Origin: an uncultured Pseudomonadota bacterium
GTDB taxonomy: Bacteria; Pseudomonadota; Gammaproteobacteria; Burkholderiales; Usitatibacteraceae
Direction: 5' to 3'
Assembly: GCA_946885905.1 (NCBI GenBank)
Contig: CAMPHL010000001.1
Span: forward strand, 1-23,849
DNA length: 23,849 bases
Positions within the stretch are counted from its first letter, which is position 1; every line of letters starts with the position of its first letter. The notes below the pieces were generated by a model. It did not search any database. It saw only the letters and a program-made list of their open reading frames with translations, and was not told the DNA's origin. The position numbers were made by a program, and so were the translations under genes. Below are positions 18,466 through 23,849 of this stretch, in pieces.

Positions 18466-19304
18466 GTGAGTCGCGTCGCGTAGAGCGCCAGCGCCGCAAC
18501 CGGCAACGTCGAGGTGAGCGCGTCGATCCGGTCGAGCACCCCGCCATGGCCGGGAAGCAGGCGGCTGGAATCCTTCAGGCCCGCGCCGCGCTTCATCCAC
18601 GACTCGAAGAGGTCGCCCACCACGCTCAACGCCGTGAGCCCCACCATGGCGATCACCACCGCGAATGCCGCGCCGTCGTCGAAGAGCGAGGTGAGGGGCG
18701 TGGAGTAGGAATTGGCGATCCCCGCGAGCACGCCGCCGTAAACCGCCACGCCCGCGATGGCGCCCAGCACACCCTCCCAGGTCTTGCCCGGGCTCACCGC
18801 CGGGGCGAGCTTGTGGCGGCCGAAGCGCTTGCCCGCGAAGTAGGCGGCGATGTCGGCCACCCAGACGAGCGCGGCCACCGCGAGCAGCAGCCAGGGGCTG
18901 GTGTCGCGCAGCACCACGAACGCGAGGAACGCCGGCCACGCGACGATCCAGCCGGCCGCGGCGCAGGTCGAAGGCGACGGGCGCAGCCGTTGCGCGAGCC
19001 ACAGCGGCACGCCCCCGATCCAGAAAACCGTGGCGACGATGAAGCAGGTGAGCGCCATCGCCGCGAAGTTGCCGGGCACGAGGCTCAGGTACAACAGCCA
19101 GAGGAAAGCCCCGATCGCTCCCGAGGCGGCGAGGTAGAGCCCCTGTCCCGCGGACGTGAGGCCGCACATCCGCGACCATTCCCAGCACGCGAGCAACGCG
19201 ATCACGAGCATGAACAGCCCCCACCACGCGGGCGGCGCGAAGAAGAGCATGCCGAGGACGACGGGCAGGATCGCCAGCGCCGTAAGGACGCGCGTGAGCA
19301 GCAT
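18462..19304 (-). CDS. cdsA: Phosphatidate cytidylyltransferase
   Basis: Makes CDP-diacylglycerol from phosphatidic acid and CTP at the inner membrane. 280 residues with about eight hydrophobic segments. The family signature is complete near the C-terminus: [20 protein letters not shown] continuing GVLDRID. The conserved SPGKTWEG segment is also present. It starts at ATG 19304, 25 bp after the end of the broken uppS gene, and its stop overlaps the dxr ATG. Confidence 0.95.
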   Translation of the reverse strand: MLLTRVLTALAILPVVLGMLFFAPPAWWGLFMLVIALLACWEWSRMCGLTSAGQGLYLAASGAIGAFLWLLYLSLVPGNFAAMALTCFIVATVFWIGGVPLWLAQRLRPSPSTCAAAGWIVAWPAFLAFVVLRDTSPWLLLAVAALVWVADIAAYFAGKRFGRHKLAPAVSPGKTWEGVLGAIAGVAVYGGVLAGIANSYSTPLTSLFDDGAAFAVVIAMVGLTALSVVGDLFESWMKRGAGLKDSSRLLPGHGGVLDRIDALTSTLPVAALALYATRLT

Positions 19305-19329
19305 GGGCTTCGAGCTGTCGCGGAAGGAC

Positions 19330-19900
19330 CTACCCCGCCTGCTGGACGGGGTCGCCCTCGCGCAACTGCTCGCTGGTGCGGCCGAAGCGGCGCTCGCGCC
19401 GCCGGTACGAGGCGAACGCCTCGAGGAGCGTCGCGCGGCCGAAGTCCGGCCAGAGCGCTTCGGTGAAGTAGAGCTCCGTATAGGCCAGCTGCCAGAGCAG
19501 GAAGTTGGAGACGCGCTGCTCGCCGCCCGTGCGGATGAACAGGTCCGGCTCCGGGGCGTAGCTCATCGGCCGCGACCTTGAAGCGGATGCCGTTGTCGTG
19601 CAGCTTCCCGACCTCCTGCTCGAGCGCGCGCAGGAAGAGCTGCATCAGCACCGAGACTTCCTCGGCCGGCCGGCGCCAGTTCTCGCTCGAGAAGGCGAAG
19701 AGCGTGAGGTATTCGACCCCGAGCTCGGCGCAGGCCTTGACGGTCTCGCGCACGGCCTCCACGCCCTTGCGATGCCCGCCCACCCGCGGCAGGTAGCGCT
19801 TCTTCGCCCAGCGCCCGTTGCCGTCCATGATGATCGCGACGTGGCGCGGGATATCGCCCGTCCCGGGAATCTTCTGGGTAGAGCTTTCGAACTCCGGCAT
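19330..19900 (-). pseudogene. uppS: Undecaprenyl diphosphate synthase, disrupted by internal out-of-frame deletion
   Basis: The intact enzyme makes the C55 carrier for peptidoglycan and O-antigen. The first 109-112 residues (ATG 19900) are good Upp[16 protein letters not shown] with catalytic Asp26, [26 protein letters not shown]. At about 19564-19575 the homology stops, and it resumes in a different frame at [20 protein letters not shown], then [20 protein letters not shown] to [14 protein letters not shown] and a TAG at 19330. Compared with E. coli UppS (253 residues), about 70 codons are missing, including the GD-SRF and AANYGGRWD motifs. The first frame runs on as unrelated sequence into cdsA. 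Because uppS is normally essential, this is either a real loss covered by another synthase or a sequence/assembly error. Confidence 0.88.
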
Positions 19901-19932
19901 GGCCGATGGACCGCGGGCGGGAACTTGCGTTC

Positions 19933-20493
19933 CTACACCGCCATCAGGTCCTTTTCCTTCTCGGCCACGAGCTTGTCGATGTCCGCCGTGGCCTTGTCGG
20001 TCATCTTCTGCACCTCGTCGGCGGCGCGCTTCTCCTGGTCCTCGCCGACCTCGCCTTCCTTGAGCAGGTCCTTCAGGTGCTGGATGGCGTCGCGCCGGAT
20101 GTTGCGGATGGCCACCTTCGCGTCCTCGCCCTCACGGTGCACGAGCCTGGCGAGCTCCTTGCGGCGCTCCTCGGTGAGGGCCGGCATCGGGATGCGGATC
20201 ACGTCGCCGGAGGTCGCGGGGTTCACGCCCAGGTCGGAGTCGCGGATCGCCTTCTCGACGACCTGGACCATCTTCTTCTCGTAGGGCTGCACCGCGATCG
20301 TGCGGGCGTCGGCGAGCGTCACGTTGCCGACCTGGTTGATGGGCACTTCGCTGCCGTAGTAGTCGACCTTGATGGCGTCCAGCAGCCCGATGTGCGCGCG
20401 ACCGGTGCGAATGTGCGTGAGGTTGACCCTCAGCGTCTCTACCGACTTGGCCATCTTGTCCGTGGCCTGCTTCTTGATATCGGCGATGCTCAT
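19933..20493 (-). CDS. frr: Ribosome recycling factor
   Basis: Splits post-termination ribosomes together with EF-G. 186 residues from the ATG at 20493 ([20 protein letters not shown]), standard for the family (185). Conserved segments are [60 protein letters not shown] and the C-terminal three-helix bundle. A strong purine-rich Shine-Dalgarno (GGAGGGAGAGG) precedes the ATG. It lies 45 bp downstream of pyrH, with a GC-rich palindrome in the gap, and 32 bp before the broken uppS. Confidence 0.96.
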   Translation of the reverse strand: MSIADIKKQATDKMAKSVETLRVNLTHIRTGRAHIGLLDAIKVDYYGSEVPINQVGNVTLADARTIAVQPYEKKMVQVVEKAIRDSDLGVNPATSGDVIRIPMPALTEERRKELARLVHREGEDAKVAIRNIRRDAIQHLKDLLKEGEVGEDQEKRAADEVQKMTDKATADIDKLVAEKEKDLMAV

Positions 20494-20511
20494 CCTCTCC
20501 CTCCATCGTGA

Positions 20512-20529
20512 CCCCGGCGCAGGCCGGGG
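20512..20529. repeat. REP-like GC hairpin between pyrH and frr
   Basis: CCCCGGC and GCCGGGG pair perfectly (7 bp) around a GCAG loop. The surrounding GTGACCCCGGCGCAGGCCGG wording resembles the short palindromic intergenic repeats common in proteobacteria. Without a T-tract it is not a classical terminator; it may protect or process the mRNA between pyrH and frr. Confidence 0.55.
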
Positions 20530-20537
20530 CCTGATCA

Positions 20538-21278
20538 CTAGTTGTGGACGAGCGTTCCCTCGTCCTCTCCCATGACGACGCGCTTGAGCGCGCCTTCCTT
20601 GAAGATCGAGAATACATTGATGGGCAGCTTCTGGTCGCGGCAGAGCGCGAGCGCCGTGGCGTCCATCACCTTGAGGTTCCTCACGAAAGCCTCGTCGAAG
20701 GTGATCCGGTGGTAGCGCGTGGCGGTCTTGTCCTTCATGGGATCGGCGGTGTACACGCCGTCCACCTTCGTGGCCTTGAGCACGATCTTGGCCTCCACCT
20801 CGCGCCCGCGCAGCGCCGCCGCCGTGTCGGTGGTGAAGAACGGGTTGCCCGTGCCGGCCGCGAAGATGACCACCTTGCCTTCCTCGAGGTAGCGGATCGC
20901 CTTGCCGCGGATGTAGGGCTCGACGACCGGCTCGATCGAGAGCGCCGACTGCACGCGGGCGATGAGCCCGCCGCGGTTCATCGCGTCGCCCAGGGCGATC
21001 GCGTTGATCACGGTGGCGAGCATGCCCATGTAGTCGGCGTTGGCGCGATCCATTCCCGCGGCGCCCTGGGAGACGCCGCGGAAGATGTTGCCCCCGCCGA
21101 TCACGACCGCGACCTGGACGCCCAGGTCGACGACTTCCTTCACTTGCCGGACGATGCGCTCGACCGTTTCCCGGTTGATGCCGTAGGCGTCGTTGCCCAT
21201 GAGCGCCTCCCCCGAGAGCTTGAGCAGGATTCGGTCGTAGGCGGGCGCGACGGGCGCATTGGGCTGCGTTGTGCTCAT
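20538..21278 (-). CDS. pyrH: UMP kinase
   Basis: Hexameric amino-acid-kinase-fold enzyme that phosphorylates UMP to UDP. 246 residues from the ATG at 21278. Motifs are [62 protein letters not shown] and [13 protein letters not shown]. The N-terminus ([15 protein letters not shown]) is a short extension before the kinase core, common in betaproteobacteria. GGAG lies 10 bases upstream. The 67-bp gap to tsf carries a strong hairpin. Confidence 0.96.
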   Translation of the reverse strand: MSTTQPNAPVAPAYDRILLKLSGEALMGNDAYGINRETVERIVRQVKEVVDLGVQVAVVIGGGNIFRGVSQGAAGMDRANADYMGMLATVINAIALGDAMNRGGLIARVQSALSIEPVVEPYIRGKAIRYLEEGKVVIFAAGTGNPFFTTDTAAALRGREVEAKIVLKATKVDGVYTADPMKDKTATRYHRITFDEAFVRNLKVMDATALALCRDQKLPINVFSIFKEGALKRVVMGEDEGTLVHN

Positions 21279-21305
21279 GGGTGTCACGCTCCGTTGAACG
21301 GCGCC

Positions 21306-21327
21306 GGCGTCCGTTCCAACGGACGCC
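21306..21327. promoter_or_regulatory. Strong hairpin between tsf and pyrH
   Basis: A perfect 10-bp inverted repeat, GGCGTCCGTT at 21306-21315 and AACGGACGCC at 21318-21327, separated by two bases. A second short palindrome (CCGT-TGA-ACGG) lies just beside it. There is no T-tract on the minus strand, so it looks more like an mRNA-processing or attenuating structure, or a REP-like repeat, than a standard terminator. Confidence 0.45.
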
Positions 21328-21345
21328 CCGCTGCCATTCGAACCA

Positions 21346-22227
21346 CTACGCGGCATTTTTCGTCATCGCGGCCACTTCCGCCGCGAAGTCGCTCTGCTTC
21401 TTCTCGATGCCCTCGCCCACCACGAGGAAGCGGTAGCCCGAGAGCTTCGCCTTCTTCTGGTCGAGCATCTTCTGCACCGTGAGCTTGTCGTCCTTCACGA
21501 ACGGCTGGCCGAGCAGCGTGATCTCGCCCAGGAACTTGTTGATGCCGCCCTCGACCATCTTGGCGACGATCTCGGCGGGCTTGCCGGATTCGGCCGCGCG
21601 CGCCTCGAGGATCTTCCTCTCGGCGGCGATCGCGTTCGCGTCCACCTGGTCGCGCGACATGAACCGGGGCTTCGCGAAGGCGATATGCATGGCGACGTCC
21701 TTGGCCACGGCCTCCTCGCCCGCGAGGTCCACGATCACGGCGACCTTGGAGCCGGGGTGCACGTAGGAGACCAGCTTGCCTTGCGATTCGATGCGTTCGA
21801 AGCGGCGCACGGAGATGTTCTCGCCGATCTTCTGCACCAGCTTCTGGCGGGCGGACTCGACCGTCTCGGCGCCGAGCGCGAGCTCGCTGAGAGCCGCCAC
21901 GTCGGCCGGCTTCTTCTCGGCCACGAGCCTGGCGACCGACTGGGCGAACTCCATGAAGTCCGGGTTCTTGGCGACGAAGTCGGTCTCGGAGTTGACCTCG
22001 ACCAGGGCGCCGGCCTTGCCGTCGGTCGCGACGAAGCTTCCGATCGCGCCGTCGGCGGCCACGCGGCCGGCGGCCTTCGAAGCCTTCGCGCCGCTCTTGA
22101 TGCGCAGCAGCTCCTCGGCCTTCTTCATGTCGCCGCCCGATTCCTCGAGCGCCTTCTTGCACTCCATCATGCCGAGCCCGGTGAGCTCGCGCAGTTCCTT
22201 GACCATTGCTGCGGTGATTTCAGCCAT
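21346..22227 (-). CDS. tsf: Translation elongation factor Ts
   Basis: Nucleotide exchange factor for EF-Tu. 293 residues from the ATG at 22227 ([20 protein letters not shown]). The UBA-like N-terminal domain with [20 protein letters not shown] and the core motif [13 protein letters not shown], which contacts EF-Tu, are present; the C-terminal [21 protein letters not shown] segment is also typical. It is 161 bp downstream of rpsB, with a terminator-like hairpin and a palindromic repeat in between, so its level may be set apart from S2. Confidence 0.97.
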   Translation of the reverse strand: MAEITAAMVKELRELTGLGMMECKKALEESGGDMKKAEELLRIKSGAKASKAAGRVAADGAIGSFVATDGKAGALVEVNSETDFVAKNPDFMEFAQSVARLVAEKKPADVAALSELALGAETVESARQKLVQKIGENISVRRFERIESQGKLVSYVHPGSKVAVIVDLAGEEAVAKDVAMHIAFAKPRFMSRDQVDANAIAAERKILEARAAESGKPAEIVAKMVEGGINKFLGEITLLGQPFVKDDKLTVQKMLDQKKAKLSGYRFLVVGEGIEKKQSDFAAEVAAMTKNAA

Positions 22228-22298
22228 TTCTGCCTTTCGTCATCCGGGAAATCGGTGCGGTACACCCATTCCACCCTGGTACTTCCACCAGCGGAAAA

Positions 22299-22313
22299 TG
22301 GTGTCCGACACCA
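22299..22313. repeat. Short REP-like palindrome in the rpsB-tsf gap
   Basis: TGGTGTC-C-GACACCA is a perfect 7-bp inverted repeat around one base, flanked by A-rich and T-rich sequence (AAAA before, AATT after). It resembles the extragenic palindromes of the type associated with RAYT transposases, but one copy alone cannot prove membership. The same 161-base gap also holds a CTGGT/ACCAG hairpin just upstream on the plus strand and the terminator listed separately. Confidence 0.45.
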
Positions 22314-22340
22314 ATTCCGGGGATCCAATTTCGGTTGCGA

Positions 22341-22365
22341 AAAAGGGGCCGACCGCGCCCCTTTT
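22341..22365 (-). terminator. Rho-independent-type terminator/attenuator after rpsB
   Basis: On the minus strand AAAAGGGGC pairs with GCCCCTTTT (9 bp) around a 7-base loop, and is followed by one more T then CG. It begins 24 bases after the rpsB stop. The A/T symmetry means it could also work on the plus strand. Because tsf and the rest of the operon lie beyond, it is best read as a partial terminator (attenuator). Confidence 0.65.
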
Positions 22366-22388
22366 GCTCGTGGGCCCGCGTCGGCCCG

Positions 22389-23132
22389 TTATTTTTCGGC
22401 TTCCTCGACTTCCACGAAATCTTCGGTCGGCGGCGCCACCATCTCGGTGATGACCTGGCTGCGGCCCTCGAGGATCGCGTCGGCCACGCCGCGGGCGTAG
22501 AGCCGGATCGCGCGGGTCGAGTCGTCGTTGCCGGGAATCACGTAGTCGATCCCGTCGAGCGAGTTGTTGGAGTCCACCACGCCGATGATGGGGATGCCCA
22601 GGGTGCGGGCCTCGGTCACGGCGATCTTGTGGAAGCCCACGTCGATCACGAAGAGCGCGTCCGGGATGCCGCCCATGTCCTTGATGCCGCCCAGCGAGCG
22701 CTCGAGCTTCTCGCGCTCGCGGTTGTTCATGAGCTGCTCCTTCTTCGACAGGCGCTCCATCGAGCCGTCGGCGACCATCGCGTCCATGTCCTTCAGGCGC
22801 TTGATCGAGCCCTTGACGGTCTTGAAGTTGGTGAGCATGCCGCCCAGCCAGCGGAAGTCGACGAAGGGGGCGCCGGCGCGGGTGGCTTCCTCCCTCACGA
22901 TCTCGCGCGCCTGGCGCTTGGTGCCGACGAACAGGATCGAGCCCTTGTTCATCGTGAGCTGGCGCGCGAACCTGAGCGCTTCCTGGTACATCGGAAGGCT
23001 CTTCTCGAGGTTGATGATGTGGATCTTGTTGCGGGCCCCGAAGATGTACGGAGCCATCTTGGGGTTCCAGTAGCGCGTCTGGTGGCCGAAGTGCACGCCG
23101 GCCTCCAGCATCTGGCGCATGGTGACGGACAT
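22389..23132 (-). CDS. rpsB: 30S ribosomal protein S2
   Basis: Component of the small ribosomal subunit. 247 residues from the ATG at 23132 ([20 protein letters not shown]). Family signatures are [45 protein letters not shown] and [20 protein letters not shown], plus the acidic C-terminal tail ([14 protein letters not shown]). AGGAG is 9 bases upstream of the ATG. It is the first gene of the long minus-strand cluster, with its own promoter and about 100-base structured leader; S2 represses its own operon in E. coli. Confidence 0.97.
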   Translation of the reverse strand: MSVTMRQMLEAGVHFGHQTRYWNPKMAPYIFGARNKIHIINLEKSLPMYQEALRFARQLTMNKGSILFVGTKRQAREIVREEATRAGAPFVDFRWLGGMLTNFKTVKGSIKRLKDMDAMVADGSMERLSKKEQLMNNREREKLERSLGGIKDMGGIPDALFVIDVGFHKIAVTEARTLGIPIIGVVDSNNSLDGIDYVIPGNDDSTRAIRLYARGVADAILEGRSQVITEMVAPPTEDFVEVEEAEK

Positions 23133-23150
23133 TCGAAAAACTCCTGTCGG

Positions 23151-23210
23151 TTAAGGTTGGGCCTCCCCCACCAGCGAACCGATTCCCTCTGGAATCAGCA
23201 CCTTAGCCAT
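23151..23210 (-). other. 19-codon ORF inside the rpsB leader
   Basis: From ATG at 23210 the minus strand encodes MAKVLIPEGIGSLVGEAQP and stops at TAA (23151-23153), 18 bases before the rpsB ATG. It lies wholly within the predicted transcript. No Shine-Dalgarno precedes it (the upstream sequence is ACCCCGCCC), so translation is doubtful. Its two ends coincide with the outer pairing arms of the leader structure. Confidence 0.2.
23152..23205 (-). promoter_or_regulatory. Structured rpsB leader (candidate S2 autoregulatory region)
   Basis: On the minus strand TAAGGT (23205-23200) can pair with ACCTTA (23157-23152), close to the rpsB Shine-Dalgarno. Inside is a perfect hairpin, GATTCC-AGAG-GGAATC (23196-23181). 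The two nested helices form a cruciform-like RNA just upstream of the ribosome-binding site. Autogenous control by S2 is known in other bacteria; that this is the control element here is inferred. Confidence 0.45.
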
Positions 23211-23238
23211 GGGCGGGGTGTGGATTGGAAAGCAGGTG

Positions 23239-23268
23239 ATTATAGCGTGGAACGGGCTGCCCGGGCAA
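23239..23268 (-). promoter_or_regulatory. Sigma70 promoter of the rpsB operon
   Basis: Minus strand: TTGCCC (-35, 23268-23263, 4 of 6 matches), an 18-bp spacer, then a perfect TATAAT (-10, 23244-23239). The expected transcription start is near 23232, giving a leader of about 100 bases before rpsB. It lies in the divergent gap with the plus-strand gene at 23364. Confidence 0.75.
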
Positions 23269-23363
23269 CGCGCGCGGATGGCGCGAAGCCGTTCACGTTC
23301 GTGACCCGGCGCATTGCCGGAAGGGCCGGGCTGAGGTAAGTTCGACTCAAACAAGAGACTGTC

Positions 23364-23849
23364 TTGGCAAACCCGATAGCCCTCGCAATCGCCGTCGACC
23401 GGACGGCACCGGCGCACGACCTCGAGATCAGACCGCGACAAGTCAAGCGGTGGATCGAGTCGTTGCCGCTCGGCGTGACCTTCGAAAGCGGCCGCCACCT
23501 CGCGCGCCACCTCGCCGCGATCAACCGTGCCACCGTGGACGTGGATGCGCGCCTCGAGATCCTGGAAGCGCACCGGCAGGCGGCGGGGCCGATCCTGGCC
23601 GAGCTCGAATCGATGTACTCGAAGGCCGACCTTCCGCTGGGCGCCGCGCCACGCGCCGCGTTGGGACTCGCGCGCGAGTTGCTCACCGAGCTGGCCCTTG
23701 GCTACCGCATCGCCACGACGGAGCAATCCGCAAAGATGCTCGCCTCGCGCAAGCAGCTGGGCATGCTGCTCCAGCGAGCGGTCCAGCTCACGGCGGCCCG
23801 CATGTACGCGGCGTACAAGTCCTACACGCCCGTTCCCATCGGCACGTGG
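23364..23849 (+). CDS. Conserved protein of unknown function, 3' end outside window
   Basis: 162 codons are visible from TTG at 23364 and the frame is open to the right edge. The protein begins (M)ANPIALAIAVDRTAPAHD and is mostly helical, with recognisable segments VKRWIESLPLG, ILEAHRQAAGPILAELE, MYSKADLPLG, ELALGYRIA and MYAAYKSYTPVPIGTW. I have an impression of similar proteins in other betaproteobacteria (sometimes given names such as chaperone or PilZ-associated), but cannot assign a function. TTG is the only start codon in frame after the stop at 23337; AAGAG upstream is a weak Shine-Dalgarno. TTGCCG and TAAGTT spaced 17 bp apart (about 23314-23342) are a poor candidate promoter. Confidence 0.75.
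   Translation, partial: MANPIALAIAVDRTAPAHDLEIRPRQVKRWIESLPLGVTFESGRHLARHLAAINRATVDVDARLEILEAHRQAAGPILAELESMYSKADLPLGAAPRAALGLARELLTELALGYRIATTEQSAKMLASRKQLGMLLQRAVQLTAARMYAAYKSYTPVPIGTW

Noticed and set aside
15695..18469. 924-codon plus-strand open frame opposite bamA, rseP and dxr
   Set aside because: All three minus-strand genes are unmistakable; the antisense translation is low-complexity and has no domain.
19202..19563. Continuation of the first uppS frame into cdsA as a longer fusion protein
   Set aside because: After residue 112 the sequence is Arg/Pro/Gly-rich and unrelated, while the true UppS C-terminus is found in the neighbouring frame.
23200..23726. Long minus-strand frame opposite the right-edge gene, ending in the rpsB leader
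   Set aside because: It crosses the rpsB promoter and is antisense to a more protein-like plus-strand frame; only its last 19 codons fall within the leader transcript.

Overview
The window is a GC-rich stretch of a Gram-negative chromosome. Its backbone is the conserved translation / envelope-biogenesis cluster. Read on the minus strand from right to left, the order is rpsB, tsf, pyrH, frr, uppS, cdsA, dxr, rseP, bamA, skp (ompH), lpxD, fabZ, lpxA, lpxB, rnhB, then a SpoU-family RNA methyltransferase. This order, with ppsR and ppsA close by, and the protein sequences themselves point to a betaproteobacterium (Burkholderiales/Nitrosomonadales-like). Genus cannot be decided from the sequence alone.

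Layout. 1-1823 (minus) is the 5' three quarters of ppsA (PEP synthase), running off the left edge. Divergent to it is ppsR (1918-2739, plus), the kinase/phosphorylase that controls PpsA. Next on the plus strand are a GDSL-esterase autotransporter (2824-4713) and a small DUF2007/zinc-ribbon protein (4732-5040). Converging on these from the right are a patatin-like phospholipase with POTRA and beta-barrel (type Vd autotransporter, 5051-7249) and a YhhQ-type queuosine-precursor transporter (7252-7980). From 8026 to 23132 the minus strand carries the housekeeping cluster, mostly with tiny gaps or 4-base ATGA overlaps. A rpsB promoter and structured leader lie at 23133-23268. A divergent plus-strand gene of unknown function (23364 onwards) runs off the right edge.

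How the genes work together. RpsB, Tsf and Frr serve translation and PyrH makes UDP. Dxr starts isoprenoid synthesis, UppS should make the undecaprenyl carrier, and CdsA makes CDP-diacylglycerol. RseP, BamA and Skp handle envelope stress and outer-membrane protein assembly. LpxD, FabZ, LpxA and LpxB build lipid A and fatty acids. The two outer-membrane lipolytic enzymes on the left depend on the same BAM machinery.

Most notable points. (1) uppS is broken by an out-of-frame internal deletion of roughly 70 codons. (2) A near-perfect long inverted repeat made of ACGGAT-rich tandem units fills the gap between fabZ and lpxA almost exactly. (3) Two different type V-secreted lipid hydrolases sit in an accessory island between the rnhB/methyltransferase and ppsR/ppsA blocks. 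(4) The patatin enzyme has Ala instead of the first Gly of GxSxG. (5) The rpsB leader is structured and contains a 19-codon ORF. (6) Several hairpins and REP-like palindromes punctuate the ribosomal end of the operon. No clearly new multigene system is visible; the window is mainly conserved core genes plus a small accessory island.
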